The translations under genes were made by a program, and so were the position numbers. Below the pieces are notes generated by a model, which was given only the letters and a program-made list of their open reading frames with translations, did not search any database and was not told the DNA's origin. Shown in pieces: positions 41,141 to 51,437 of a stretch of DNA of 64,000 nucleotides. The stretch spans positions 56,832 through 120,831 of the forward strand of contig NZ_FQVN01000016.1 of the NCBI RefSeq assembly GCF_900129375.1, given 5' to 3'. The first letter of the stretch is position 1. Each line of letters opens with the position of its first letter. Source of the stretch: Streptoalloteichus hindustanus. GTDB lineage: Bacteria > Actinomycetota > Actinomycetes > Mycobacteriales > Pseudonocardiaceae.

Positions 41141-41533
41141 GTGGCGCGGGTGGAGATGCTGATCGGCGAACTCGCCCGACGGACCGGGGTCAGCACGCGG
41201 GCCCTGCGGCACTACGAGGAGAACGGGGTGCTGCGGTCGTTCCGGGACGCCAACGGCTACCGCCGCTACCCGGAGCAGGCCGTGGTGCGGGTGCGCAACA
41301 TCCGCCACCTGCTGGAGGCGGGGATGATCCTGGAGGACATCGAGCCCATGGGCGACTGCCTCGACCAGGACCTGCGGGGACAGGCGGCCTGCCACGCGGC
41401 GTTGGAGGTCGCCGAACGGCGTCTCGCCGAGCTGGAGCGGCGGTGGGCGGCGCTCGGCGCGCTGCGCGACAACCTCCGCTCCCGGGTCGAGTCGCTCCGC
41501 GGCGAGATCCACCGGCGGCACGAGGTCGCCTGA
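41141..41533 (+). CDS. MerR-family transcriptional regulator
   Basis: A 130-aa MerR protein: winged HTH LIGELARRTGVSTRALRHYE and GVLRSFRDANGYRRYPEQAV, followed by a coiled-coil dimer helix (about 85-125). Cysteines lie at MGDCLDQ and QAACHAA; they could bind a metal or thiol-reactive agent, but the effector is not clear. Starts at GTG 41141, GTG 41150 or ATG 41156 are possible. It should bind the dyad at 39939-39954 and activate its own operon. Confidence 0.9.
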   Translation: MARVEMLIGELARRTGVSTRALRHYEENGVLRSFRDANGYRRYPEQAVVRVRNIRHLLEAGMILEDIEPMGDCLDQDLRGQAACHAALEVAERRLAELERRWAALGALRDNLRSRVESLRGEIHRRHEVA

Positions 41534-41562
41534 CGGTCCCCCGACCTCAGGGGCGGGCGACC

Positions 41563-42561
<999 letters not shown>

Positions 42562-42574
42562 CTACGGTGCGGGC

Positions 42575-43552
42575 ATGAGCCGACCCCAGTTCGCCCGCGA
42601 GACGTCCACCCACGGGGAGTTCGTCCGCCAGCCCAACCGGTTCACCGACCGGATCACGGCGGACGGAACCTCCGGCTGGCCGGCGGAGCCCGGCCGGTAC
42701 CGGCTGGTGGTGTCGCTGGCCTGTCCCTGGGCGCACCGCTCGGTGATCGCGCGGCGGTTGCTCGGCCTGGAGGACGCGATCTCCCTGGCCGTGGTGGACC
42801 CGATCCGCGACGAGCGCGGCTGGCGGTTCACCCTCGACCCGGACGACAGGGACCCGGTGCTGGGCATCGGGTTCCTGGCCGAGGCCTACCGCGCCGCCGA
42901 CCCCGGCTTCACCGGACGGGTGACCGTCCCCTCCCTGGTCGACACCCGCAGCGGGCGGGTGGTCACCAACGACTACCCGCGGATCACGCTCGACCTGTCG
43001 ACGCAGTGGCGGGCGTGGCACCGCGAGGGCGCGCCGGAGCTCTACCCGGAGCACCTGCGGGCGGAGATCGACGCCGTCAACGCCGACGTCTTCCGGGACG
43101 TCAACAACGGCGTCTACCGCTGCGGCTTCGCCACCTCCCAGGAGGCGTACGAGAGCGCCTACCAGGCGTTGTTCGCCCGGCTCGACGCGCTGTCCGAGCG
43201 GCTGGCGCACCAGCGCTACCTGGTGGGCGACACGATCACCGAGGCCGACGTGCGGTTGTTCACCACGCTCGTCCGCTTCGACGCCGTCTACCACGGCCAC
43301 TTCAAGTGCAACCGGCAGAAGCTGACCGAGATGCCGGTGCTCTGGGCCTACGCGCGCGACCTGTTCCAGACGCCGGGCTTCGGCGACACGGTGGACTTCG
43401 ACCACATCAAGCGGCACTACTACGCGACCCACGAGCAGCTGAACCCCAACCGCGTCGTCCCGGTCGGCCCCGACCTCGGCGGCTGGCACGCGCCCCACGG
43501 CCGCGAGGCCCTGGGCGGCCGCCCGTTCGGCGACGGGACCCCGCCGGCCTGA
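42575..43552 (+). CDS. Glutathione S-transferase omega-like / glutathionyl-hydroquinone reductase homologue
   Basis: This 325-aa protein is of the ECM4/YqjG family: CPWAHR with catalytic C50 (50-55), the VPSLVDTRSGRVVTNDYPRI segment, and the C-terminal helical domain with RYLVGDTITEADVRLFTTLVRFDAVYHGHFKCN. Family members reduce thiol-hydroquinone adducts. Actinomycetes use mycothiol rather than glutathione, so the co-substrate is probably different; that is inference. It stands alone between divergent pip and convergent panB. Confidence 0.92.
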   Translation: MSRPQFARETSTHGEFVRQPNRFTDRITADGTSGWPAEPGRYRLVVSLACPWAHRSVIARRLLGLEDAISLAVVDPIRDERGWRFTLDPDDRDPVLGIGFLAEAYRAADPGFTGRVTVPSLVDTRSGRVVTNDYPRITLDLSTQWRAWHREGAPELYPEHLRAEIDAVNADVFRDVNNGVYRCGFATSQEAYESAYQALFARLDALSERLAHQRYLVGDTITEADVRLFTTLVRFDAVYHGHFKCNRQKLTEMPVLWAYARDLFQTPGFGDTVDFDHIKRHYYATHEQLNPNRVVPVGPDLGGWHAPHGREALGGRPFGDGTPPA

Positions 43553-43665
43553 CGACGCGCCGGGCCGGCAACCCAGCCCGGGTCACCAGGCCATCCGGGC
43601 GGTCGTCCCAACCCGGACGGGCGGGCGCGGAAACCCGGGCGGGCGGACGGACAGACAGCACAGGG

Positions 43666-43699
43666 GTGTGGGCGTGGAGAGCCCTCTCCACGCCCACAC
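43666..43699. terminator. Perfect bidirectional hairpin between GST and panB
   Basis: GTGTGGGCGTGGAGA (43666-43680) and TCTCCACGCCCACAC (43685-43699) form a perfect 15-bp stem around GCCC. It lies between the two convergent genes. Confidence 0.85.
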
Positions 43700-43756
43700 G
43701 CCTGTCCGTCACGGCCGACCGCCGGCAGGCCCGGCGGGACGGCTCACATCAGCGCA

Positions 43757-44632
43757 TCAGTGGAAGACGTGCTCCGGGCCGGGGAACACGCCGCTGCGGA
43801 CCTCCGCGCCGAACTGGGTCGCGGCCTCGCCGAGCACGCCGGCCAGGTCGGCGTAGCGCTTGACGAACCGCGGCGCCTTGCCCCGGTTCATCCCGGCCAT
43901 GTCCTGCCAGACCAGCACCTGGGCGTCGCAGTCCGGGCCGGCGCCGATGCCGACGGTCGGGATGCGCAGCTCGGCGGTGACGCGCTTGGCGGTCTCGGCC
44001 GGAACCATCTCCAGCACGACGGCGAACGCGCCGGCCGCCTCCAGGGCGAGCGCGTCCTCGACCAGGGCGTCGGCCCCGACGCCCCGCCCCTGCACGCGGT
44101 AGCCGCCGAGCACGTGCTCGCTCTGCGGGGTGAAGCCGAGGTGGCCCATGACCGGGGTGCCGGCGTCGACCAGCGCCTCCACCAGCGGGGCGTACCGGCG
44201 GCCGCCCTCCAGCTTCACGGCGTGCGCGCCGCCCTCCTTCATCAGGCGGATGGCGCTGAGCATCCCCTGCTCGGTGGAGACCTCGTAGGAGCCGAACGGC
44301 AGGTCGGCCACGACCAGCGCCCTGCGGGTCGACCGGCTGACCGCCCTGACCAGCGGCAGCAGCTCGTCGATCGTCACGGGGACGGTGCTGTCGTAGCCGT
44401 AGACCGTGTTGGCCGCGGAGTCGCCGATGAGCAGCACCGGGATGCCGGCGTCGTCGAAGATCCGGGCGGTGAAGGTGTCGTAGGCGGTGAGCATGGGCCA
44501 CGGCTCGCCGCGCTCCTTGAGCTCCCGCAGGTGGTGAACGCGTACCCGCTTCCGCGGTGCGGCGGTGGGGGCGGAGGGCCCGCTGTAGGGGGCGGCCTCC
44601 TCGGCCGAGGGCACGCCGGGCACAGCAGTCAT
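43757..44632 (-). CDS. panB: 3-methyl-2-oxobutanoate hydroxymethyltransferase (ketopantoate synthesis)
   Basis: The 291-aa enzyme makes ketopantoate for pantothenate/CoA synthesis. Typical stretches are [79 protein letters not shown] and [10 protein letters not shown] with [21 protein letters not shown] 44632 is used, given GGGAAGGACGG 7 nt upstream; the first ~40 residues form a disordered extension. It is monocistronic here, without panC or panD. Confidence 0.96.
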   Translation of the reverse strand: MTAVPGVPSAEEAAPYSGPSAPTAAPRKRVRVHHLRELKERGEPWPMLTAYDTFTARIFDDAGIPVLLIGDSAANTVYGYDSTVPVTIDELLPLVRAVSRSTRRALVVADLPFGSYEVSTEQGMLSAIRLMKEGGAHAVKLEGGRRYAPLVEALVDAGTPVMGHLGFTPQSEHVLGGYRVQGRGVGADALVEDALALEAAGAFAVVLEMVPAETAKRVTAELRIPTVGIGAGPDCDAQVLVWQDMAGMNRGKAPRFVKRYADLAGVLGEAATQFGAEVRSGVFPGPEHVFH

Positions 44633-44950
44633 CGTTGACCGTCCTTCCCTCGAGGCCCGCTCGGCGGGTCCCCGGGTCGTGCGGATGGTGTCCGCCGAAA
44701 AGCCTGACACGCCTCCCCGCGGCGAGCACCGGCGGTGCGATCAGCTTCACAGGGGCGGTCACCCGACCCGCTCGACGCCACCGGCGGCCGAAGATGATGT
44801 TGACGTGGAGCGACGAGATCCGCCGTCGCACCGGGCCGCTTGGCCGGGCGCCGGGAACCCCGCCGGCCGCCCAGGACGTGGGTGACCGGAGACACCGCCG
44901 AGGACGGGGAAAGCTGACACGAACGGGGAAGGGGACGTCAACGTGGCGGC
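44633..44950. other. 318-bp gap between panB and the DivIVA-domain gene
   Basis: No gene seen. It should hold the panB promoter on the minus strand. TTGACGT (44800-44806) and its inverse ACGTCAA (44935-44941) occur about 130 bp apart; whether they pair or bind a protein is not known. Confidence 0.4.
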
Positions 44951-45214
44951 TCAGGCCCGCTCCTCCCGGGCCCGCAGCTCCCGCTCGACCCGGTCGAGCA
45001 ACGCGTCGACCTCGTCCTCGGCGAAGCCGCCCCGGCCGAGGGTGCTGCGGAACTCGACGTCCCGCACCTGCGCGGCTGTCACGTCCCCGGCGCCGTCCAG
45101 GGTGTCGGCGACCCGGCCCAGGAAGTCGACGACCTCGCGCTCCCGGTAGCCGCGGGTGCCGAAGCCGGTCGTGGTGAAGGTCGCGTGGCGGACCTCGTCC
45201 CCGGTGACGCCCAT
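44951..45214 (-). CDS. Short DivIVA-domain protein
   Basis: The 87-aa protein has the N-terminal DivIVA motif in TFTTTGFGTRGYREREVVDFLGRVADTLDG, then a second related segment (RDVEFRSTLGRGGFAEDEVDALLDRVERELR) that mirrors the first. Compared with Wag31/DivIVA it lacks the long coiled coil, so it is one of the short two-repeat DivIVA-domain proteins of actinobacteria, with no known role. ATG 45214 has GGAAGGG 8 nt upstream. Confidence 0.85.
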   Translation of the reverse strand: MGVTGDEVRHATFTTTGFGTRGYREREVVDFLGRVADTLDGAGDVTAAQVRDVEFRSTLGRGGFAEDEVDALLDRVERELRAREERA

Positions 45215-45451
45215 CGCGTGACCCTTCCGAGCGGGACGTGAACTGCGGACCAGAACCGGACCCGGCGACGGTAACGGGCGGTCCCGCGCGTCCTCGACAC
45301 CGCTGGGCGAAACCACCCGGCCGAGTGATGTGGGCCGTTCGTCCGCTCCGGTCCGCCGGTGTCTGTTGACCTCCTGTCACACGCCGGCGTCGGCCCGGAG
45401 CCGCGCGGATAGCGTCGGAGGTCGGGTTGCCCCCGAATCCGAGGGGAAACG

Positions 45452-45979
45452 ATGGCCACCAGACGACGCAGTCCTGTCCTGGGGCGGGGCCCGCTCACCG
45501 CCCTGCTCGCCCTCGTGGCCCTGGTCGTGCTCACCCCGGCCGCCAACGCCACCCCGCCCGCGGAAGGTGTGGTGACCCTCCGCGCCGAGGCGAACGGCAA
45601 GTACGTCGTCCCCGAGCTGGACTGGCAGTTCAACACGTACGGGATCCTGCGCGCCCGCAACGACAACCCGGACGGGGCCACCGGCTTCGACATGGTCTCC
45701 CTCGGCGGCGACTCCTACGCCTTCCGGTCCACCGCCAACGGCAGGTACGTCACGGCCGAGCTCGACTGGCAGTTCAACACCAACGGCGTTCTCCGCGCTC
45801 GGGGCGACAGCGTGGGCGCGTGGGAGCGGTTCCAGCGCGTTCCCCTGGCGAACGGGCGGTTCGCGCTGAAGGCGGCCAACGGCAAGTACGTGGCGGTCGA
45901 GCTGGACTGGGCGTTCAACACGGTCGCGACGCTCAGGGCGCGCTCGGACTCGATCGGCGCGTGGGAGACGTTCCTGTGA
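45452..45979 (+). CDS. Secreted three-repeat beta-trefoil-like protein
   Basis: The 175-aa protein has a signal peptide (about 1-33, cleavage after ANA) and three repeats of about 46 residues: NGKYVVPELDWQFNTYGIL, NGRYVTAELDWQFNTNGVL and NGKYVAVELDWAFNTVATL, each followed by RAR. The pattern matches fascin/ricin-like beta-trefoil proteins. It is likely an exported lectin or actin/glycan-binding protein. The SD GAGGGGAAACG precedes the ATG. No partner gene lies next to it. Confidence 0.75.
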   Translation: MATRRRSPVLGRGPLTALLALVALVVLTPAANATPPAEGVVTLRAEANGKYVVPELDWQFNTYGILRARNDNPDGATGFDMVSLGGDSYAFRSTANGRYVTAELDWQFNTNGVLRARGDSVGAWERFQRVPLANGRFALKAANGKYVAVELDWAFNTVATLRARSDSIGAWETFL

Positions 45980-46032
45980 GCGAGTGACGCGTTGGCGCGC
46001 CGGGTCTGCCCGCGAGGGCCGGGCCGCGAGGG

Positions 46033-46938
46033 TCAGGCCGCGTCGAGCACCCGGCGCACCGCCAGGGCGACGGCGTCCGGGCGGTCCGCCGCCATCAGGT
46101 GGCCGCTTCCCGGAACCACGACGCGCTCCCCACGGGGCGACATGGCCGCCAGCGCGTCGTGCGCGTGGTGGATCCACCTGGCCTGGCGCGGACCGCCCAG
46201 CGCCCGCCGCGCGGTCAGCACGACCAGGGGGACATCCGGCAGCGGGTGCTCGGCGCGCACCCGCTGGACGTCGGCGACCAGGTCGTCGAAGCCGGCGTTC
46301 TCGGCCAGCACCGCGCGCAGCACGTCCGGCCGCGAGTACACCTCGGCCACCTCCTCCCGGGACGCGGTCTCCCGCCCGGTCGACGTGCCGAGGCGCACCA
46401 TCAGACGTCGGACCGCCGGGCCGAGCCACCGGCTGACGGCGGGGGAGGGCGGCGGAAACCGGAGCAGGAACCGGGCGACCGCCTCGGTCGGGTCCGACTC
46501 CCGCCGCCCGTCCTCTCCCGGCGGTTCCGTGCTCGGGTCCACCAGCACCAGACCACGCACGCGGTGCGGGCGCGTCCTGGCGTACGCCTCGATGTGCAGT
46601 GCCGCCGCGGAGTGCCCGACCAGCACAACGGCCCCGGAGCCGGCCGTCCCGCCCGCGACGGCGTCCGCGTCCGCGCCGGCCGCGTCGGCGTCGGCGGCAT
46701 TCAGCACGGCGTCCAGCACGGCGAGCTCCCGCCGCAGACCCGGCGGGGCCGACGCGGGCGCGCTGTGCCCGGTCCCCGGCCGGTCGAACGCGACGGTCCG
46801 CGCCGAGGCGGCGAGCAGCCGCGTCACCGGGGACCAGTCGAAACAGGCGCCGCCCAGCCCGCACGCCAACAGCACCGGAGGCGCGCCCGGGCGCCCGCGG
46901 CGCACCGTGTGCACCGCTCCCGAAGCCGATGGAATCAT
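46033..46938 (-). CDS. Alpha/beta hydrolase
   Basis: The 301-aa hydrolase has the oxyanion segment LACGLGGACFDWSPV, FDRPGTGHSAP, the nucleophile elbow VGHSAAALH (Ser near 108), the acid region VVLTARRA and the catalytic His in VPGSGHLMAADRP. No lid or signal peptide distinguishes its substrate. ATG 46938 is chosen; an in-frame GTG lies 18 bp upstream. It is divergent from lysX with about 75 bp between the starts. Confidence 0.8.
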   Translation of the reverse strand: MIPSASGAVHTVRRGRPGAPPVLLACGLGGACFDWSPVTRLLAASARTVAFDRPGTGHSAPASAPPGLRRELAVLDAVLNAADADAAGADADAVAGGTAGSGAVVLVGHSAAALHIEAYARTRPHRVRGLVLVDPSTEPPGEDGRRESDPTEAVARFLLRFPPPSPAVSRWLGPAVRRLMVRLGTSTGRETASREEVAEVYSRPDVLRAVLAENAGFDDLVADVQRVRAEHPLPDVPLVVLTARRALGGPRQARWIHHAHDALAAMSPRGERVVVPGSGHLMAADRPDAVALAVRRVLDAA

Positions 46939-47013
46939 CGTTTCCGTCCGCACAACACCGTCGACGTTACGCGGGACGGGTGGGTCGGGCGGGTGAACAC
47001 GGCGGGAGAGAAC

Positions 47014-50000
47014 GTGGTGCAGCGAGTCGGGGGAACGACGCCGCGGCGGGAGGAGCCGGATCGCCGGGAGGACGCGCGCGAGCTCCGGGTGCCCCCCTGG
47101 AAGGCCACCGCGGCCGGGGTGGTGGCCACGGTCGTGCAGGTCGCCGCCGTCCTGTCCCTCCTGCTGATCTTCGTCGAGGACGACGTCCCCGAGACCGCGT
47201 TGGTCGTGACGGAGGTGTTCGGGGCGCTCGCCCTGCCGGTGGAGGCCAACGTGTTCATCGCGTTGGTGCTGGCCGTGCTGGGCGCCGCCCTGCGCCGGCG
47301 CAAGCGGGCGGCGCTGCGCACCCTCCTGCTGTTCCAGCTCCTCTACTTCGGCCTCGGGGCGCTGTTCGCGGCGCTGCTCTGGGTCGCGCCCGACCAGGTG
47401 CTCGACGACCCCGCCGAGCGGTCGACGGCGTTCTGGCAGGACGTGGCGCCGTACCAGTTGCTCACGGTCGGGCTGGTCGTGCTGCTGCTCGTGCTGCGCC
47501 CGGCCTTCCCCGCCCGGCTGGCCGCGGGGGCGGCCTGGCGCGCGCTGGCGCACCTCAGCGTCGGGCTCGCCGGGGCCTGCCTGGTCGGCTGGGGGCTGGC
47601 CGAGCTCTTCCCCGGCACCCTCGTCTCGGCCGTCGAGAAGCTGGTGTGGGCCGCCAACCAGGTCACCGGCGAGGTGCTGCCGCTGCCCCGCATCGGCGTC
47701 AACTCGCGGGGCCCCGACCAGCTCAGCCTGGTGCTGAGCACCCTGGGCGCGCTGGTCGGCGCCTGGGCGATGGCGGTGTTCTTCCGCTCGGTCCGCACCC
47801 GGCGGCTGCTGTCCCCCGACGAGGAGCTGCGGGTGCGGGAACTCCTCGCCGAGCACGGCGAGCCCGACTCGCTGGGCTACTTCGCCACCCGCAGGGACAA
47901 GAGCGTGATCTTCTCCCCGTGCGGGCGCGCCGCCGTGACCTACCGGGTTCTCGGCGGCACCAGCCTGGCCAGCGCGGACCCGGTCGGCGAGGAGGAGCAC
48001 TGGCCGGCCGCGATCGCCGCGTGGCTGGCCGAGGCGCGTCAGTACGGCTGGGCGGTCGCCGCCCTCGGCGCCAGCGAGCGCGGCGCGCACGCCTACCGCG
48101 CGGCGGGGCTGAAGGCGTTGGAGATCGGGGACGAGGCGATCCTGGTCGTCCGCGACTTCAGCCTCACCGGACGCGACCGGCGCGCGGTGCGGCAGGCGGT
48201 CAACCGGGTGGAGCGCGCCGGGTACCAGGTGCGGGTGCGCCGCCACGGCGAGATCCCCGCCGAGGAGATGACCGAGCTGCTCGACGCCGCCCAGCGGTGG
48301 CGGGGCGCCGAGACCGAGCGCGGTTTCTCGATGGCGCTGGGCCGGCTCGGCGACCCGACCGACGAGCGCGGCGTCATGGTGCAGGCCTACGACGCGCGAG
48401 GCCAGCTGCGGGGCCTGCTGTCGTTCGTGCCGTGGGGGCGGCGCGGCCTGTCGCTGGACCTGATGCGTCGGGACCGCTCCGCCGAGAACGGGCTCAACGA
48501 GTACATGGTGTGCGGCCTGGTGGCCGCGGCCGGGACGCTGGGCGTGCAGCGGATCTCGCTGAACTTCGCGATGTTCCGCGCGGTGTTCGAGGAGGGCGCG
48601 CGGATCGGGGCGGGCCCGGTGCTGCGGACCTGGCGGGGCCTGCTCAGCGTGGCCTCCCGCTTCTTCCAGCTGGAGTCGCTCTACCGGTCCAACGCCAAGT
48701 ACGGGCCCGTGTGGGAGCCCAGGTTCCTGTGCTTCGCCCGCACCCGCCAGCTGGTCAGGGTCGGCCTGGTCGCAGGGGTGGCCGAGGGGTTCGTGCCCAG
48801 CCTGCGCTCGTTGTTGCGGGGCGGCGGGCGGGGGCTGCGCGCCGGCGCCGTGGACGCCGACTTCGTCCGCCGGGTGCGGGAGATCGACGCCCGCGCGTCG
48901 GAGGTGCGCCAGCCCCGGCGCCGCCCGCCCGAGCAGGTCAGGGTCCGACTGTCCAAACTGGAGCGTCTGCGGGCGTCCGGGGTGGACCCCTACCCGGTCG
49001 GCGTGGAGCGGGGACCGCTGCTGGCCGAGGTGCGGGAGCGGTTCGCCGGGCTCGCGCCCGACACCAGGACGGGCGAGACCGTCGCCGTGGCCGGCAGGGT
49101 GGTCGCCAAGCGGGAGCTGGGCGGGCTGACCTTCGCGGTGCTGCGGGACTTCGACGCGGAGCTGCAGGTGATGCTGTCCGCCGACGTGCTGGGCGCCGAC
49201 GGCCTGGCGGCGTGGCTGGCCTCGGTCGACCTCGGCGACCAGGTCGGGGTGCGCGGCGAGGTGGTCACCAGCCGGCGGGGCGAGCTGTCGGTGGCCGTCA
49301 CCGGGTGGGCGATCACCGCCAAGTGCCTGCACCCGTTGCCGGACAAGCGGAAGGGCCTCGGCGACCCGGAAGCGAGGGTGCGCCAGCGGTACCTGGACCT
49401 CGTGGTCAGCCCGGAGTCGCGGACCATGCTGCGCGCGCGGTCCGCCGTGGTCCGCGCGCTGCGGGACGCGCTGCACGACCGGGGTTACCTGGAGGTCGAG
49501 ACGCCCATGCTGCAACGGGTGCACGGCGGGGCGAACGCCCGCCCCTTCGTCACCCACATCAACGCCTACGACATGCGGATGTACCTGCGCATCGCCCCCG
49601 AGCTGTACCTGAAGCGGCTGTGCGTCGCCGGGGTGGACCGGGTCTTCGAGCTCAACCGCAACTTCCGAAACGAAGGGGTGGACGCCACCCACAACCCGGA
49701 GTTCACCATGTTGGAGGCGTACCAGGCGTACGCCGACTACACGACGATGGCGGACGTGGCGCGCGAGCTGATCCAGGAAGCGGCGGTGGCCGCGCACGGG
49801 GCGCCCGTCGCCCGCAGGGCGACCGCCGCCGGCGAGACCGTCGAGCACGACCTCAGCGGGGAGTGGCCGGTCGTCGGCGTGCACGAGGCCGTCTCCGCCG
49901 CGTTGGGCGAGGAGATCACCCCGGACACGGACCTGCCGGAGCTGCGCCGCCGGCTGGCCCCGGTCGGGGTGGCCCACCGGGAGGGCTGGAGCCGGGGCCA

Positions 50001-50463
50001 ACTCCTCATGGAGGCCTACGAGCACCTGGTCGAGCCGCACACCACGACCCCGACCTTCTACCGGGACTTCCCGACCGACGTCTCGCCGCTGACCCGCCAG
50101 CACCGGTCCGACCCGCGGTTGGCGGAACGGTGGGACCTGGTGGCCTTCGGGTCCGAGATCGCGACCGCCTACACCGAGCTGACCGACCCGCTGGAGCAGC
50201 GGGAGCGGTTGTTCGCCCAGTCGCTGCGGGCCGCGAGCGGCGACGTCGAGGCCATGGAGCTGGACGAGGACTTCCTGACCGCGCTCGAACACGGGATGCC
50301 GCCGACCGGCGGCATGGGCATGGGGGTGGACCGACTGTTGATGATGTTGACCGGCGCCTCGATCCGACAGACGGTGTTGTTCCCGTTCGTGCGCCCCGCC
50401 ACCCGCGGGGGCGACGGGGGAGACGGCTCCGCTCCGCCCGGCGGCGCCGGGGAGCGGAGCTGA
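47014..50463 (+). CDS. lysX: Bifunctional lysyltransferase / lysyl-tRNA synthetase LysX
   Basis: The ~1,149-aa protein joins an MprF-like module (seven or more membrane helices at about 25-265 and the DUF2156 lysyltransferase domain at 269-572, with YMVCGLVAAAGTLGVQRISLNFAMFR) to a full class II lysyl-tRNA synthetase: OB-fold (about 685-772) and catalytic domain (786-1126) with motif 2 VFELNRNFRNEGVDATHNPEF and motif 3 GMGMGVDRLLMMLTG. It makes lysyl-phosphatidylglycerol, which lowers surface charge and protects from cationic peptides, as shown for mycobacterial LysX. GTG 47014 or 47017 fits the GGGAGAG SD; GTG 46993 is an alternative. Confidence 0.95.
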   Translation: MVQRVGGTTPRREEPDRREDARELRVPPWKATAAGVVATVVQVAAVLSLLLIFVEDDVPETALVVTEVFGALALPVEANVFIALVLAVLGAALRRRKRAALRTLLLFQLLYFGLGALFAALLWVAPDQVLDDPAERSTAFWQDVAPYQLLTVGLVVLLLVLRPAFPARLAAGAAWRALAHLSVGLAGACLVGWGLAELFPGTLVSAVEKLVWAANQVTGEVLPLPRIGVNSRGPDQLSLVLSTLGALVGAWAMAVFFRSVRTRRLLSPDEELRVRELLAEHGEPDSLGYFATRRDKSVIFSPCGRAAVTYRVLGGTSLASADPVGEEEHWPAAIAAWLAEARQYGWAVAALGASERGAHAYRAAGLKALEIGDEAILVVRDFSLTGRDRRAVRQAVNRVERAGYQVRVRRHGEIPAEEMTELLDAAQRWRGAETERGFSMALGRLGDPTDERGVMVQAYDARGQLRGLLSFVPWGRRGLSLDLMRRDRSAENGLNEYMVCGLVAAAGTLGVQRISLNFAMFRAVFEEGARIGAGPVLRTWRGLLSVASRFFQLESLYRSNAKYGPVWEPRFLCFARTRQLVRVGLVAGVAEGFVPSLRSLLRGGGRGLRAGAVDADFVRRVREIDARASEVRQPRRRPPEQVRVRLSKLERLRASGVDPYPVGVERGPLLAEVRERFAGLAPDTRTGETVAVAGRVVAKRELGGLTFAVLRDFDAELQVMLSADVLGADGLAAWLASVDLGDQVGVRGEVVTSRRGELSVAVTGWAITAKCLHPLPDKRKGLGDPEARVRQRYLDLVVSPESRTMLRARSAVVRALRDALHDRGYLEVETPMLQRVHGGANARPFVTHINAYDMRMYLRIAPELYLKRLCVAGVDRVFELNRNFRNEGVDATHNPEFTMLEAYQAYADYTTMADVARELIQEAAVAAHGAPVARRATAAGETVEHDLSGEWPVVGVHEAVSAALGEEITPDTDLPELRRRLAPVGVAHREGWSRGQLLMEAYEHLVEPHTTTPTFYRDFPTDVSPLTRQHRSDPRLAERWDLVAFGSEIATAYTELTDPLEQRERLFAQSLRAASGDVEAMELDEDFLTALEHGMPPTGGMGMGVDRLLMMLTGASIRQTVLFPFVRPATRGGDGGDGSAPPGGAGERS

Positions 50464-51146
50464 ACGGCCGGCGCGGCCTGCTCGCCGGCCTGCTGCTGGC
50501 GACGGCGGTCCCGTTCTACTCCGCCTGGCTGGCCGAGTTCGCCCTGCCGGTGGAGTTGTCGCCGACCGCCAGCTACGTCAGCGAGCACAGCGCCGCGAAG
50601 CAGCCCTACCGCTGGTTCTTCCGCCTTCCCGACGTGCTGGCCGGGGTGTTGCTGCTCGTCGCGGCCGGCGTGTTGAGCGTGCTGACCGGCGGGCGGGTGG
50701 GGGCGGCCCTGGTGTTCGGGGTCGCGTTCCTGGGCGGGACCACGGCCGGGATCGCGGTCTTCCCGCTCGACTGCGCGCTCTCGCGCGACCAGCTCTGCCG
50801 CGCCGCGGAGGAGGCCGGCGAGCTGTCCACCGCGCACACCGTGCACCAGGTCCTCAGCGTCCTGGCCTTCCTGGCCTCGGTGATCGCCGCGTTCGCGGCG
50901 CAACACCTGACCACCGGGCGCGCCCGCACCGCTCTCCGCGCGGTGCTGTCCGTGCTCCTGGTCACCGGCGCGCTCGCCGTGCCGCTCCAGGAGACCGACT
51001 GGGCCGGCCTCGCCCAACGGGTCCAGCTGGCGGCGGTCGCCGTGGGGCTCGCCGTCGGGGCGGGGGAGTGCTTCGCCACCGGCGCCCGCGCCCGCGGCGA
51101 CCAGCCGTCCCGGGAAGGCGAGGGCCGCACGGTCCCGGACCGGTGA
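50460..51146 (+). CDS. DUF998 membrane protein, probably starting with CTG
   Basis: The 228-aa protein has six hydrophobic helices and the DUF998 pattern PTASYVSEHSAAKQPYRWFFRLPDVLAGV, FPLDCALSRDQLC and a Cys/Asp-rich loop. No ATG, GTG or TTG is available before residue 31 in this frame, yet the first helix (GLLAGLLLATAVPFYSAWLAEF) is clearly part of the fold. A CTG at 50460 overlaps the lysX TGA (CTGA) exactly as GTGA overlaps do elsewhere in the window, with GGGGAG 4-5 nt upstream. The next standard start is GTG 50550, which would delete helix 1. Confidence 0.8.
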   Translation: MNGRRGLLAGLLLATAVPFYSAWLAEFALPVELSPTASYVSEHSAAKQPYRWFFRLPDVLAGVLLLVAAGVLSVLTGGRVGAALVFGVAFLGGTTAGIAVFPLDCALSRDQLCRAAEEAGELSTAHTVHQVLSVLAFLASVIAAFAAQHLTTGRARTALRAVLSVLLVTGALAVPLQETDWAGLAQRVQLAAVAVGLAVGAGECFATGARARGDQPSREGEGRTVPDR

Positions 51147-51283
51147 CGCCCGTCGCCGTCGGTGACACGGCGTCCAGGTCGTGAAACGCCCGGTTCATGG
51201 GGCGTCTGGGGTGTGGGGCGTCTGCGGGCGCGGGTCCGCGGGCGCGGGCGACGCGAACCGGACCAGACGACCGCCGGAAACGC

Positions 51284-51313
51284 CAGCGCCGACCCGGCAC
51301 CGGGTCGGCGCTG
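51284..51313. terminator. Perfect 14-bp hairpin between DUF998 gene and nadE
   Basis: CAGCGCCGACCCGG (51284-51297) and CCGGGTCGGCGCTG (51300-51313) form a perfect stem with a two-base spacer. It lies in the 291-bp gap between convergent genes. Confidence 0.8.
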
Positions 51314-51321
51314 ACCGGCTC

Positions 51322-51351
51322 CGCAGCGCTCACGCCCGCAGCGCTCACGCC
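51322..51351. repeat. Tandem 15-bp direct repeat
   Basis: CGCAGCGCTCACGCC occurs twice in a row (51322-51336, 51337-51351), followed by two looser relatives (TTGCGACGCTTGCG, CTGCGACGCTCACG). CGCTCCCGAACG is also repeated further right. The rest of the 51147-51437 gap has no gene. Confidence 0.7.
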
Positions 51352-51437
51352 CTTGCGACGCTTGCGTTCCTGCGACGCTCACGTCGGACGTGGCGCGGCG
51401 CTCCCGAACGGACCCCGCGCTCCCGAACGACCAGCGC

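Noticed and set aside
46033..50292. Minus-strand frame of 1,419 codons
   Set aside because: Only its last 301 codons (from 46938) make a real alpha/beta hydrolase; the rest is the antisense of lysX.
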